A stretch of DNA of 47,500 nt, taken from positions 1 through 47,500 of the forward strand of contig CAMJUL010000026.1 in the NCBI GenBank assembly GCA_946408995.1, read 5' to 3'. Positions 33,562 to 42,589 of this stretch are shown here, in pieces. The position numbers and the translations under genes were made by a program. The notes under the pieces were generated by a model, which was not told where the DNA came from, made no database searches, and saw only the letters and a program-made list of their open reading frames with translations. Within the stretch, counting starts at the first letter, position 1. Every line of letters starts with the position of its first letter. Source of the DNA: an uncultured Clostridia bacterium. Lineage in GTDB: Bacteria > Bacillota > Clostridia > Christensenellales > Aristaeellaceae.

Positions 33562-33590
33562 ATTTTAGTCCTTTTTGGAGGCAACGTCAA
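33562..33590 (-). promoter_or_regulatory. Promoter of paralogue 1
   Basis: TTGACG (33590-33585), 17-base spacer, TAAAAT (33567-33562) on the minus strand, about 65 bases before the start codon. Confidence 0.8.
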
Positions 33591-33608
33591 CCATTCTTTT
33601 TGGCCGCT

Positions 33609-34364
33609 TCACCACAGCCGCTCCACAGCCAAATCCTCCGGCACGGCAAGGCGGGGGGTGCGCACAAAGTCCCGCGCCTCGGTATCGTACCAGCGGTAGG
33701 GATCGTAGGAGGGGATGCTCTTGTAGCGGCTCCCCATTTCGTCCAGGGCCCAGGCCTCCCAGTAGCCGCCCAGGGGGGGATAATGGGAAAGATACATCAC
33801 CCGGTCCGCAAGGTTGAACAGCGAATAGCAGATGAGCGTCATGTCCATGTCCGCCCGGTATCGGGCGATGATGCCCCGAAGCTTGTCCGTCTCATAGACC
33901 GCGCTGGCCGAGGACACGTACCAGCCACCGTTGTTCCCGTTTTCCCTGAGGATCACCGCGGCCCCCGCCAGGGGGAGCCCCGTCCGGAAGGGATCCGCCG
34001 ACAGGGGCACGTACACCGCATGGTCCTTCTCCGTGAAAAAGAAACCGGTGGAGCGGGAAAGTCCCTCGTAATACACCTCCCCCAGCATGGCGGCGGCGGT
34101 TTTGCTGGTGCCAAGCAGCTGCGTAAGCTCCGCGCCCTCCAGGCGCCTGCCGCCCCGGAGCAGCGGCCGGACCCATTCCCAGCCCGGCAGGGAAAACACG
34201 TCCCAGCCCTCCATGGAGGAGGAGACCTCAAAATCCGTTATGTCCAGTTCCCCCGCCGACAGGGGGATCCGGGCCCCGTCCCCAAGGCCCGCCGCCGGCG
34301 CGAGACACAAAAGCGCCGCCAGGGCGCAAAGCAGGGAGATCCTTTTCAGAAGCTTTTTTTCCAA
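33609..34364 (-). CDS. Secreted protein of unrecognised family (paralogue 2)
   Basis: 251 residues with a signal peptide (KRISLLCALAALLCLAPAAG). Not a family I recognise, but its core matches paralogue 1: ADPFRTGLPLAGAAVIL, YETDKLRGIIARYRAD, TLICYSLFN and MYLSHYPPLGG occur in the same order and spacing. The N-terminal 80 residues and C-terminal 60 differ from paralogue 1. The start codon is TTG (34364), supported by a strong GGAGGGGAAGG just upstream and by the signal peptide; no ATG fits. It has its own promoter, so the two paralogues are expressed separately. Nothing certain can be said of its function. Confidence 0.75.
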   Translation of the reverse strand: MEKKLLKRISLLCALAALLCLAPAAGLGDGARIPLSAGELDITDFEVSSSMEGWDVFSLPGWEWVRPLLRGGRRLEGAELTQLLGTSKTAAAMLGEVYYEGLSRSTGFFFTEKDHAVYVPLSADPFRTGLPLAGAAVILRENGNNGGWYVSSASAVYETDKLRGIIARYRADMDMTLICYSLFNLADRVMYLSHYPPLGGYWEAWALDEMGSRYKSIPSYDPYRWYDTEARDFVRTPRLAVPEDLAVERLW

Positions 34365-34400
34365 GCCCTTCCCCTCCCGTTTTTTCTCTTTCTATCGTCT

Positions 34401-34429
34401 ATCTTATGTTTTTTCCCATCTTCCGTCAA
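34401..34429 (-). promoter_or_regulatory. Promoter of paralogue 2
   Basis: TTGACG (34429-34424), 17-base spacer, TAAGAT (34406-34401) on the minus strand, 37 bases before the TTG start. Confidence 0.7.
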
Positions 34430-34572
34430 TCCCCGGGGCGAATTGATCAAAAAACGTAATTCTCCGGTAACAGTCCGCAATCAGTTTTCGCCGAATACAC
34501 AAAAAAAACGGACCGTTCCGTCATATCTTGATTTCTTTTGCCTCTATTTGGGCCCGCGGCGCCAAAACCCCT

Positions 34573-34601
34573 TTGCATATTCCAGGAAAATAGGGTATAC
34601 T
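34573..34601 (+). promoter_or_regulatory. glgA promoter
   Basis: TTGCAT (34573-34578), 17-base spacer, TATACT (34596-34601), giving a leader of about 58 bases before the glgA ATG. Confidence 0.65.
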
Positions 34602-34665
34602 GTACGAAGTGGGACAAAGATTTCCGGATCCTGTAAAACCGAATGAATCCTTGAGGTGATTGAAG

Positions 34666-36135
34666 ATGAGAATTCTTTTTGCTGCTTCCGAGTGCGTTCC
34701 GTTTGTAAAAACCGGCGGCCTGGCGGATGTGGTGGGTGCCCTCGCCCCGATCCTCGCCGGAATGGGAAACGACGTGCGGGTCATCCTGCCCCTGTATTCC
34801 TCCATCCCTGAATCCTTCACCTCCAAGATGGAGCACGTGACGGATTTTGACATCACCCTCGGCTGGCGCAAGCAGTACTGCGGCATCGAAAAGCTGACGC
34901 TCGACAACGTCACCTGGTATTTTGTCGACAACAAATTCTACTTCGGCCGCTCCTATATCTACGGCATGGGCGGCGACGAGTACGAGCGCTTCGGTTTTTT
35001 TGACCGCGCCGTCCTCAACTGCCTGCCCAAGCTGGACTTCCAGCCCGAGATCCTGCACTGCAACGACTGGCAGACCGGCATGATCCCCGCCCTGCTCAAG
35101 ATCCAGTACGCCCATCTGCCCTTCTACAGCCCCATCCGGACCGTGTACACCGTCCACAACCTGCAGTATCAGGGGATCTTCGGCATCAAGCAGGTGCAGG
35201 ACGTCATGGGACTGGGGGACGAGTATTTCACCAACGACAAGCTGGAATGCTACGGCTGCGCCAATTTCATGAAGGCCGGCCTGGTCTACGCGGACGAACT
35301 GACCACCGTCTCCCCCTCCTACGCCGAGGAGATCCAGACCGCCTATTACGGCGAACGCATGGACGGCCTGCTCCGAGCGCGCCGGGCCCAATTGACCGGC
35401 GTCCTCAACGGCATCGACACCCGGGACTGGGATCCGGCGCAGGACGATCGCATCGCCGCACGCTACAGCGCGGAAGACCCCTCCGGCAAGGCGGAGTGCA
35501 AGGCGCAGCTGCAGAAGGAGCTGGGCCTGCTCGTGAGGCCCGACGTTCCCCTGATCGCCATGGTGGGACGTTTGAGCAACCAAAAGGGCCTGGACCTGGT
35601 GGACCGGATCCTTTCCGAACTTATGGAGGACGACGTGCAGATGGCCGTACTCGGCATGGGGGAGGGCCGCTATGTGGACCTCTTCTCCTGGGCCGAGCAG
35701 CGGTATCCCGGGAGGCTTAGCGCCCGGTTCCGCATGGACGTGGAGCTGAGCCACCGCATTTACGCCGGCGCCGACCTGTTCCTGATGCCCTCCCAGTTTG
35801 AGCCCTGCGGCCTGAGCCAGATGATCTCCCTCCGGTACGGCACCGTGCCCATCGTCCGGGAGACCGGCGGCCTGCGGGACACCGTGCTCTCCTACAATGA
35901 GGCAAACGGCAACGGCAACGGCTTTACCTTCTTCAACTACAACGCCCACGACATGCTCTTCACCATCCGCCGCGCCGCCAGCTACTACCGCGGCCGCAAG
36001 GACATCTGGGCCCTTCTGATGCAGCGCGGCATGACCGGGGATTATTCCTGGAGCCATTCCGCCCAGGTCTACCAGGATCTGTACCTGAGCCTGCTCGGGC
36101 AAAACGATGCCGCCCCGGGAACCCTTGACCCGTAA
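34666..36135 (+). CDS. glgA: Glycogen synthase (ADP-glucose type, GT5)
   Basis: 489 residues, normal for GlgA. The ADP-glucose-binding KTGGLADVVG starts at residue 15. HCNDWQTGMIP, YTVHNLQYQGIFG, TTVSPSYAEEI and GVLNGIDTRDWDP follow in the usual order. The second Rossmann domain has AMVGRLSNQKGLDL and the catalytic/acceptor block MPSQFEPCGLSQMISLRYGT. It extends alpha-1,4-glucan chains in the cytoplasm. The ATG at 34666 is chosen because GAGGTG is seven bases before it; a TTG two codons earlier would be too close. First gene of the glycogen cluster. Confidence 0.97.
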   Translation: MRILFAASECVPFVKTGGLADVVGALAPILAGMGNDVRVILPLYSSIPESFTSKMEHVTDFDITLGWRKQYCGIEKLTLDNVTWYFVDNKFYFGRSYIYGMGGDEYERFGFFDRAVLNCLPKLDFQPEILHCNDWQTGMIPALLKIQYAHLPFYSPIRTVYTVHNLQYQGIFGIKQVQDVMGLGDEYFTNDKLECYGCANFMKAGLVYADELTTVSPSYAEEIQTAYYGERMDGLLRARRAQLTGVLNGIDTRDWDPAQDDRIAARYSAEDPSGKAECKAQLQKELGLLVRPDVPLIAMVGRLSNQKGLDLVDRILSELMEDDVQMAVLGMGEGRYVDLFSWAEQRYPGRLSARFRMDVELSHRIYAGADLFLMPSQFEPCGLSQMISLRYGTVPIVRETGGLRDTVLSYNEANGNGNGFTFFNYNAHDMLFTIRRAASYYRGRKDIWALLMQRGMTGDYSWSHSAQVYQDLYLSLLGQNDAAPGTLDP

Positions 36136-36145
36136 AGGAGGAAAA

Positions 36146-36493
36146 ATGCGTTACTGTACCCGCTGCCGGCGGCTCTTTGACGGTCCGGAATGCCCCGACT
36201 GCCGCTCTCTTGGACGCACCCCCCGGGCGGAGGACTGGTGCCTGCTCTCGGAGGAGCCCCGGGTGTACTGCGACATGCTCCGGGACGTGCTGGAACAAAA
36301 CGGCATCCCCAGCGTCTTTGCCGCCACCCAGGGGGGCTTGGGACTGTTTTCCAACGTCAACATGGAGCTTTACCGCCTCTTTGTACCCTATCCCCGCCTG
36401 GAGGAGGCCGCCCGCCTGAGGGCGGAGCTGTTCAGCGCCTCCCTTCCGGAGGAAGACGCGGACGGCGCTCCGTCGGAAGGCGGGGAAGACTGA
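36146..36493 (+). CDS. Zinc-ribbon protein with DUF2007-like domain
   Basis: 115 residues. Two CxxC pairs at the N-terminus (C4, C7 and C16, C19) form a zinc ribbon. The rest (WCLLSEEPRVYCDMLRDVLE, then NGIPSVFA and ELYRLFVPYPRLEEAARLRA) resembles DUF2007, a small ferredoxin-like domain of putative signalling function. It begins 10 bases after the glgA stop with AAAGGAGG, so it is co-transcribed with glgA and precedes a terminator. A regulatory or scaffold role for glycogen synthesis would be guesswork. Confidence 0.8.
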   Translation: MRYCTRCRRLFDGPECPDCRSLGRTPRAEDWCLLSEEPRVYCDMLRDVLEQNGIPSVFAATQGGLGLFSNVNMELYRLFVPYPRLEEAARLRAELFSASLPEEDADGAPSEGGED

Positions 36494-36517
36494 GAAAGCA
36501 AAGATTGCCTATCCCAC

Positions 36518-36557
36518 GGGGCCGTGGACGGCGCAGACACGCCTCACGGCCCCTTTT
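36518..36557 (+). terminator. Terminator after glgA and the zinc-ribbon gene
   Basis: A 9-bp perfect GC-rich stem (36518-36526 with 36545-36553), an 18-base loop that can pair further internally, and TTTT. It separates glgA from glgBCD. Confidence 0.7.
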
Positions 36558-36624
36558 CCTGTCCCTCCCCTTCCCGGCGTCAAAGGGTTTTTTGTTCAAA
36601 TCTGTGGCTTTTTTCCCGTTCCTG

Positions 36625-36633
36625 TGGTATACT
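36625..36633 (+). promoter_or_regulatory. glgBCD promoter, extended -10
   Basis: TGGTATACT is an extended -10 (TGn followed by TATACT at 36628-36633). The -35 region at 17 bases is poor, as is common for extended -10 promoters. The leader to glgB is about 118 bases and shows no other clear element. Confidence 0.55.
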
Positions 36634-36757
36634 TGGTTCAGATGAGTGCGGATGATGTACAAACCGTTTTTTGCTAAAAAAGCGGAGCGGTTTTCTCTTC
36701 TATTCCTCAGATACGCTTCCCCTCTTCCCATCCCCTCTCAAAGGAGGTCCGATATTC

Positions 36758-38809
36758 ATGCGATACCAAGCTCCGGACGAAGCCGAACGCAGCCGGTTCC
36801 ACCAGGGCACTTCCGACTGCGCCTATCACTACCTTGGCGCGCATACGGTCCCGGAAAGCGGCAAATGGCATTTTGCCGTCTGGGCCCCCAATGCCCGCCG
36901 TGTCAGCCTGACCGGGGAATTCTGTACCTGGAACGAAACGGGCATCCCCCTGGAAAAACAGGCGGACGGCATCTGGGAAGCCGAGGTGGACGCCCGCGTC
37001 TTCAGCGTGGAGAGCGACCCGGAAAAATACGCCTATCCCGAGGCGGCCGAACGCCTGACCGCCTATAAATACGTCATCGAGGGCGCCGACGGGCAGACCC
37101 ATTACAAATCCGACCCGTACGCCTTCCAGTGGGAAATGCGTCCCAACACCGCCAGCCGCATCCACGACCTGGACAGCTACCAATGGAACGACGCCAAATG
37201 GATGGAGAAGCGCCGGACCTGGGACGCCCTGCACAGCCCCGTCAACATTTATGAAATGCACCTGGGGTCCTGGCGCCGGGGCGAGAGCGGCCGGATCCTC
37301 CGCTATGGAGAGATCGCCGACCAGCTGATCCCCTACATCAAGGAAATGAACTACACCCACGTGGAGCTGCTGCCGGTCATGGAGCATCCCCTGGACGCCT
37401 CCTGGGGCTATCAGGTGAGCGGCTACTACGCGGCCACCGCCCGCTACGGAACGCCGGAAGAACTGATGGACTTTGTGGACCGGCTCCACCAGAACGGCAT
37501 CGGCGTTATCCTGGACTGGGTCCCCGCCCACTTCCCCAGGGACGAATTCGGCCTCCGCCGCTTCGACGGCAGCCCCTGCTATGAGCATCCCGACCCCCGC
37601 AGGTCCGACATGAACCAGTGGGGCACCATGATGTTTGATTATTCCAGGGGCGAGGTCCGCTCCTTCCTGAAGTCCAACGCGGCCTTCTGGGCGGACCGGT
37701 TCCACGCCGACGGCCTGCGCTGCGACGCGGTCAGCGCCATGCTGTACCTGGATTTCTGCCGGGGGGAGGGCCAATGGCTGCCCAACATCTTCGGCGGACA
37801 CGAGAACCTGGACGCCATCTCCTTCCTGCAGGAGCTCAACACCATGATGTACTGGCGCTTCCCGGGCATCATGATGATCGCCGAGGAAAGCACCGCCTGG
37901 CCCAAGGTCACCGGCCGTGTGGACGAGGGCGGCCTCGGATTCGGCTTCAAATGGAACATGGGCTGGATGAACGACATGCTTTCCTACATTAAAATGGACC
38001 CGGTCTACCGCAAATACCACCACGACAAGCTGACCTTCTCCCTGATGTACGCTTTCGCTGAAAACTTCATCCTGGCCTTCAGCCACGACGAGGTCTGTCA
38101 CGGGAAGCATTCCATGCTGGACAAGAACCCCGGGGACATCTGGAAGAAGTTCGCGGGTCTCAGGGCCCTGTACGGCTACATGACCGGCCATCCCGGGAAG
38201 AAGCTGCTGTTCATGGGCTCCGAGTTCGGCCAGTTCATCGAATGGAAGGATGACGACCAGCTGGACTGGTTCCTGCTTTTGTACGAAAAGCATCCGGAGC
38301 TGAAGCATTACGTGCAGGAGCTCAACCGCCTGTACCGGACCATGCCGGCCCTCCATGCCCGGGACGACTCCTGGGAGGGGTTCAAGTGGCTCTCCGTCAA
38401 CGACCGGGACCGCTCGGTGGTGGCCTTCATGCGCTCCGCGGGCAGGCATACCCCGGTCATCTGCTGCGTCAATTTCACCCCGGTGGTCTACGAGGATTAC
38501 CGCATCGGCCTGCCCTTCAACTGTGAACTGACCGAGCTGCTCTCCTCCGACAGCGCCGAGTTCGCCGGCTCCGGCCTGTACAACGGCGCCCCCATCCGGG
38601 CGGAAAACACCCCCTGCAACGATCTGCCCGCATCCTGCACCGTGCTGCTCCCGCCCCTTGCCTGCGTCTATTTCAAGGTCAAGCGGCTCAAGGATTTCCC
38701 GGAACCGCCCCGGGCCGTGCAGCAGGCGGTCAGCCCCGAAAGCATCCCCGAAAAGCTCCGGACCCTGGGCGGAAGGCTCAAATGCGGCCCGGAGACACGG
38801 CAGCCGTAA
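36758..38809 (+). CDS. glgB: 1,4-alpha-glucan branching enzyme (GH13_9)
   Basis: 683 residues. An N-terminal CBM48 domain (GKWHFAVWAPNARRVSLTGE) is followed by the GH13 barrel: NIYEMHLGSWRRGE, WGYQVSGYYAATARYGTPEE, VILDWVPAHFPRDEFGL, the nucleophile Asp in DGLRCDAVSAMLY, the acid Glu in MIAEESTAWP, and the third Asp in AFSHDEVCHGKHSML. LFMGSEFGQFIEW and a C-terminal beta domain complete it. It cuts alpha-1,4 chains and rejoins them as alpha-1,6 branches. AAAGGAGG lies before the ATG at 36758. Confidence 0.98.
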   Translation: MRYQAPDEAERSRFHQGTSDCAYHYLGAHTVPESGKWHFAVWAPNARRVSLTGEFCTWNETGIPLEKQADGIWEAEVDARVFSVESDPEKYAYPEAAERLTAYKYVIEGADGQTHYKSDPYAFQWEMRPNTASRIHDLDSYQWNDAKWMEKRRTWDALHSPVNIYEMHLGSWRRGESGRILRYGEIADQLIPYIKEMNYTHVELLPVMEHPLDASWGYQVSGYYAATARYGTPEELMDFVDRLHQNGIGVILDWVPAHFPRDEFGLRRFDGSPCYEHPDPRRSDMNQWGTMMFDYSRGEVRSFLKSNAAFWADRFHADGLRCDAVSAMLYLDFCRGEGQWLPNIFGGHENLDAISFLQELNTMMYWRFPGIMMIAEESTAWPKVTGRVDEGGLGFGFKWNMGWMNDMLSYIKMDPVYRKYHHDKLTFSLMYAFAENFILAFSHDEVCHGKHSMLDKNPGDIWKKFAGLRALYGYMTGHPGKKLLFMGSEFGQFIEWKDDDQLDWFLLLYEKHPELKHYVQELNRLYRTMPALHARDDSWEGFKWLSVNDRDRSVVAFMRSAGRHTPVICCVNFTPVVYEDYRIGLPFNCELTELLSSDSAEFAGSGLYNGAPIRAENTPCNDLPASCTVLLPPLACVYFKVKRLKDFPEPPRAVQQAVSPESIPEKLRTLGGRLKCGPETRQP

Positions 38810-38884
38810 CCCTCTCCCGCGTTTTTCCGCGGCCGCGCTGCGGATAACATACCATTCCAAATCAATTTGAAAGGGGTCCTTCTC

Positions 38885-40057
38885 ATGCTTCACAAAAAGC
38901 GCTGTGTCGCCATGCTGCTTGCGGGCGGTCAGGGCAGCCGTCTGGGAATCCTGACGCGCCATATGGCCAAGCCGGCCGTTCCCTACGGCGGCAAATACCG
39001 CATCATCGACTTCCCGCTGTCCAACTGCTCCAATTCCGGCATTGACGTGGTGGGTGTCCTCACCCAGTACCGTCCCCTGGAATTGAACGCCTATATCGCC
39101 AGCGGTACGCCCTGGGATCTGGACCTGGTGGACGGCGGCGTCTTTGTGCTGCCCCCCTATCAGACCGGCGCTTCCGGCGAATGGTATTCCGGCACCGCCA
39201 ACGCCATTTACCAGAACCTGCCCTTCATCGCCCAGTACAACCCGGATTATGTGCTGATTTTGTCCGGCGACCACATTTATAAAATGGATTACGATGCCAT
39301 GCTGCAGCACCACATCGCCCACAACGCCGACTGCACCATCGCCGTGCGCCAGGTCCCGTGGGACGAAGCCAGCCGCTTTGGCATCATGAACACCGACAAG
39401 GACGACAACATCATCGAATTCGAAGAGAAGCCAAAGAACCCCAAATCCAACAACGCCAGCATGGGCGTATACATCTTCACCTGGGAAAAGCTTCGCAAAT
39501 ACCTGATCGAAGACGAAAACGACCCCAATTCCTCCAACGATTTCGGCAAGAACATCATTCCTGCCATGCTGCGGGACGGCCAGCGCATGAGCGCCTATTC
39601 CTTCAACGGCTACTGGAAGGACGTGGGCACCATCGAGAGCCTGTGGGAAGCCAACATGGACCTGCTGGCCCCGGTGCCGGAGATCGACCTGCATGACAAG
39701 CAGTTCCGGGTCTATGCCCGCAACCTGGGCCTTCTGCCCCAGTACATCAGCGAAACCGCCGTGGTGGACAATTGTCTTGTCACCGACGGCTGCGTGATCT
39801 GCGGCGATTGCCATCACTCCATCCTCTCCTCCGGCGTCCGGGTGGACAGCGGCGCCGTCGTGGAGGACAGCGTGATCCTTCCCGGCGCCCACATCCGCTC
39901 CGGCGCGGTGGTGCGCCGCGCCATCGTGGCTGAGAACGCGGACATCCTGGGCGGCTCCGTGGTCGGTGAGGAAACCGGCAACATTGCCGTGGTCGGGATC
40001 GGCGTTGTGGTTCCGGAGGGCACCAAGGTGGCCGCCGGCGAGCAGTACGAAGGCTGA
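38885..40057 (+). CDS. glgC: Glucose-1-phosphate adenylyltransferase, catalytic subunit
   Basis: 390 residues. The nucleotide-binding loop [15 protein letters not shown] is intact (from residue 10), followed by [53 protein letters not shown] and SMGVYIF. The C-terminal left-handed beta helix ([20 protein letters not shown]) is present. It makes ADP-glucose from ATP and glucose-1-phosphate, the committed step. AAAGGGG is eight bases before the ATG at 38885; an in-frame TTG six codons earlier overlaps this site and is unlikely. About 75 bases follow glgB, with a GC-rich palindrome but no T-run. Confidence 0.97.
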   Translation: MLHKKRCVAMLLAGGQGSRLGILTRHMAKPAVPYGGKYRIIDFPLSNCSNSGIDVVGVLTQYRPLELNAYIASGTPWDLDLVDGGVFVLPPYQTGASGEWYSGTANAIYQNLPFIAQYNPDYVLILSGDHIYKMDYDAMLQHHIAHNADCTIAVRQVPWDEASRFGIMNTDKDDNIIEFEEKPKNPKSNNASMGVYIFTWEKLRKYLIEDENDPNSSNDFGKNIIPAMLRDGQRMSAYSFNGYWKDVGTIESLWEANMDLLAPVPEIDLHDKQFRVYARNLGLLPQYISETAVVDNCLVTDGCVICGDCHHSILSSGVRVDSGAVVEDSVILPGAHIRSGAVVRRAIVAENADILGGSVVGEETGNIAVVGIGVVVPEGTKVAAGEQYEG

Positions 40058-40074
40058 AAGGAGGAGAGGGCATT

Positions 40075-41199
40075 ATGAAAAGCAGTATTATGGGCCTTAT
40101 CTACACCGGCGAAAGAGACCAGCAGCTTCGGGAGCTGACCAACGTGCGCGCTGTGGCCGCCGTGCCGCTCTGCAGCCGCTACCGTCTGATCGACTTCCCC
40201 CTGTCCTCCATGGTGGACAGCGGCATCCGTAACGTGGGCGTCATCATGCAGCGCAATTACAACAGCCTGATGGACCACCTGGGCAGCGGCAAGGAATGGG
40301 ACCTGCACGGCAAACGCACGGGTCTGGTGATCCTGCCCCCCTTCACGACCTCCGACAACGTGGGCGTGTACGCGGGCTTCCTGGACGCCCTGCATTCCAA
40401 CCTGAACTACCTGCAGCGCAGCAAGGAAAAATACGTGGTGGTCACCGACACCCACATGCTCTACACCACCCGGTATGACGACATGGTGGCCGCCCACGAA
40501 GCCTCCGGCGCGGACATCACCCTGCTGTACACCCGTGATCCGGGCATGAAGCGCCTCCAGACCGGCCGCTACTTGCACGTGGAGGCGGATCAGACCGTCA
40601 CCGCCATCGAAGTGGATCCCGCCACCCCCCGCCTGGATTGCACCTATATGGAATGCTTCTGCATGGAGCGGGAAAAGCTGATCGAGATGGTGGACACCGC
40701 CGTTTCCCGCGGCCAGTACCACCTGACCAGGGACCTTCTGATGAACGCCATTTCCAACCACACCATGAAGGTGAAGGGCTTTGAATGCACCGGCCGCGCC
40801 TGGCATCTGGACAGCGTTCAGGCCTATTTCGACTGCAACATGGACCTGCTTTCCCCCGAGGTGCGCGCCAACCTCTTCCCCGCCGACCGGCCCATCCTGA
40901 CCAAGCTCCGGGATGAAATGCCCACCCGCTATTTCCCCGGCTCCTCCGTCAAAAACAGCCTGCTGGCGGACGGCTGCATCATTGAAGGCACCGTCGAAAA
41001 CTGCGTCCTGTTCCGGGGCGTCCACATCGGCAAGGGCGCCGTGGTGCGCAATTCCATCATCATGCAGGACGGCACCGTCTCCGAAGGCGCGGAACTGGAC
41101 AACTGCATCCTGGACAAGCAGACCTTCGTGCGGCCCAACAGCCGCCTGATCGCCCCCAGGTCCTATCCTATCCTGATCGCCAAGCAGATGACGGTCTGA
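40075..41199 (+). CDS. glgD: Glucose-1-phosphate adenylyltransferase, regulatory subunit GlgD
   Basis: 374 residues, a GlgC homologue. The catalytic AGGxGxRL loop is replaced by GLIYTGERDQQLRELTNVRA, the hallmark of GlgD, which does not bind ATP productively but raises the activity of GlgC in a hetero-oligomer. The fold otherwise remains: SRYRLIDFPLSSMVDSGI, VVVTDTHMLYTTRYDDM, RAWHLDSVQAYFDCNMDLL and the C-terminal beta helix. It begins 17 bases after glgC with AAAGGAGGAGAGG, and is the end of the glgBCD unit. Confidence 0.97.
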   Translation: MKSSIMGLIYTGERDQQLRELTNVRAVAAVPLCSRYRLIDFPLSSMVDSGIRNVGVIMQRNYNSLMDHLGSGKEWDLHGKRTGLVILPPFTTSDNVGVYAGFLDALHSNLNYLQRSKEKYVVVTDTHMLYTTRYDDMVAAHEASGADITLLYTRDPGMKRLQTGRYLHVEADQTVTAIEVDPATPRLDCTYMECFCMEREKLIEMVDTAVSRGQYHLTRDLLMNAISNHTMKVKGFECTGRAWHLDSVQAYFDCNMDLLSPEVRANLFPADRPILTKLRDEMPTRYFPGSSVKNSLLADGCIIEGTVENCVLFRGVHIGKGAVVRNSIIMQDGTVSEGAELDNCILDKQTFVRPNSRLIAPRSYPILIAKQMTV

Positions 41200-41218
41200 T
41201 CCGGACCCCCATCTGGGC

Positions 41219-41256
41219 AAAAAAAGCGAGGAAGCGCAAAGCTTCCTCCTTTTTTT
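41219..41256. terminator. Convergent terminator after glgD
   Basis: An 8-bp stem (41228-41235 with 41241-41248), five-base loop, then a C and eight T on the plus strand, and a run of A on the other side. It can end both the glg unit and the minus-strand MYG1-type gene. Confidence 0.88.
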
Positions 41257-41268
41257 GTCCAGATGGGC

Positions 41269-42180
41269 TTATTCACGCGTCTCCAGGGCCTTCCTGGCCG
41301 CGGCCAGGGCCGCTTCCCGGGTGGTGAACACCGCCAGGAACCTGGCCGTATGGCAGAACACCGCCCCCCGTATGCCGCAGGCCGCCTCAAGCGCCTCCTC
41401 CCTCAGACCAGCCCATTCCGCAGGCAGATCCTTTTCCGATCGGAAGGTGCCTTTCCCCACGGGTACCGTCTGGACCCGCCAGCGGCCCAGGCTGTCCGGG
41501 GTGACCGCCAGGATCGCCTTCCTCTCCGGATGGGCCGCGTTGAAGGCGATCACCGTCTCCTTCCAGGGATAGGGCTTGTCCAGGATCAGAAGGGACGCGT
41601 CCTCCCCGCGGTCCTCAAGCGCCGCGAGGACCTGCCTTTCGGCCTCCAGCCGCGCCTCCGCGGTCTCCAGCAGCCTCTCCAGCACGGTCAGCGCCATCCG
41701 GGCGGCCAGATCAAACTGCCCGTCCCCCCGGGCCGGATCCTCCCGCCAGGTCAGGTTCATCGCGTCCACAAAGCTGAAGGGATGCGGCGCAAGCCCCAGA
41801 TCCTGCCCGTTGTCCTCCGCCTCCACCGCGTCCAGGAACACTTCCCGAAGAAGCTTCAGCTTGTCCTCTTCGTCCCGGAACACAAGGTCCGCCAGCTTTC
41901 CGCAGGCGGCGGCCTTGACGCCGTTCGGCCGGACCAGGGAATCCTTCTGATGGTGATCCAGGCAGACCCGCTCCTGCGTGACCAGGTCCTCCTCCCCCAC
42001 GTCCAGGACATAATCCTGCTTTTTGAGCTTCTCCCTGTCCCGGGTCCGGGTGATGACCACCGCGTCCTTCCCGTAAAGGTGCATCAGCAGCGCCGCGCAG
42101 AGCACGTCGTCCGGATGGAAGCTGCCGTCGTGCACTCCCAGGCGAATCTTCCCGTTTTCCGCTTTCAGCGGCACTCTCAT
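41269..42180 (-). CDS. MYG1 family (UPF0160) DHH-type phosphoesterase
   Basis: 303 residues. The N-terminal metal site GVHDGSFHPDD (H17, D18, H22, D24, D25) and the block VCLDHHQKD (D75, H76, H77) define the MYG1 branch of the DHH superfamily. EDNGQDLGLAPHPFSFVDAM supplies further metal ligands. Eukaryotic MYG1 is a 3'-5' RNA exonuclease; the bacterial role is less clear. The C-terminal domain (about 190-300) is an alpha/beta region typical of the family. It is 23 bases downstream of the HIT gene and is last in the dnaX unit. Confidence 0.87.
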   Translation of the reverse strand: MRVPLKAENGKIRLGVHDGSFHPDDVLCAALLMHLYGKDAVVITRTRDREKLKKQDYVLDVGEEDLVTQERVCLDHHQKDSLVRPNGVKAAACGKLADLVFRDEEDKLKLLREVFLDAVEAEDNGQDLGLAPHPFSFVDAMNLTWREDPARGDGQFDLAARMALTVLERLLETAEARLEAERQVLAALEDRGEDASLLILDKPYPWKETVIAFNAAHPERKAILAVTPDSLGRWRVQTVPVGKGTFRSEKDLPAEWAGLREEALEAACGIRGAVFCHTARFLAVFTTREAALAAARKALETRE

Positions 42181-42203
42181 CGCCGTTTCCTCCCCTGCCG
42201 TCC

Positions 42204-42548
42204 TCAGGCCATTTTATCCGACAGGGGCTCCCCGCCGACCACGTGGATGTGCCAGTGGCCCACGCTCTGGCAGGCGTTTTTGCCGCAGTTGGAAATGATG
42301 CGGAAGCCGTCCCCAAGACCCTCCTGGCGAGCGATGTCCTTGACGGCTCGCAGCATATGGGCCAGCACCTTGTCGTCCAGCTTCTCCGCCGCGTCGCACA
42401 CGTCCGTCACATGGCATTTGGGCACCAGGATCACATGGCATTTCGCCTGGGGATGGATGTCCCTGAAGGCATAGCAGGTATCGTCCTCCCATACCTTGGT
42501 CGAGGGGATCTCCCCCGCGATGATTTTGCAGAAAAGACAGTCGTTCAT
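42204..42548 (-). CDS. HIT family nucleotide-binding protein (HINT-like)
   Basis: 114 residues. A CxxC pair (CLFC) near the N-terminus and the triad HWHIHVVGG close to the C-terminus mark a HINT-type histidine triad protein, which hydrolyses AMP or GMP from lysine- or phosphoramidate-linked substrates. KCHVILVPKCHVTDV is also typical. The ATG at 42548 follows AAAGGA; the longer upstream frame has no support. It is 41 bases downstream of dnaX. Confidence 0.95.
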   Translation of the reverse strand: MNDCLFCKIIAGEIPSTKVWEDDTCYAFRDIHPQAKCHVILVPKCHVTDVCDAAEKLDDKVLAHMLRAVKDIARQEGLGDGFRIISNCGKNACQSVGHWHIHVVGGEPLSDKMA

Positions 42549-42589
42549 TTTGTTTTCCTTTCCGCTTCCGTTCCGGAAGCCAACTGGGA

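Noticed and set aside
34660-34665. TTG start for glgA two codons upstream of the ATG
   Set aside because: The GAGGTG site would be only one or two bases from the TTG, while it is ideally spaced for the ATG.
36707-39892. A minus-strand open frame of about 1,060 codons opposite glgB and glgC
   Set aside because: Same antisense effect; composition is typical of shadows and it spans two well-supported genes.
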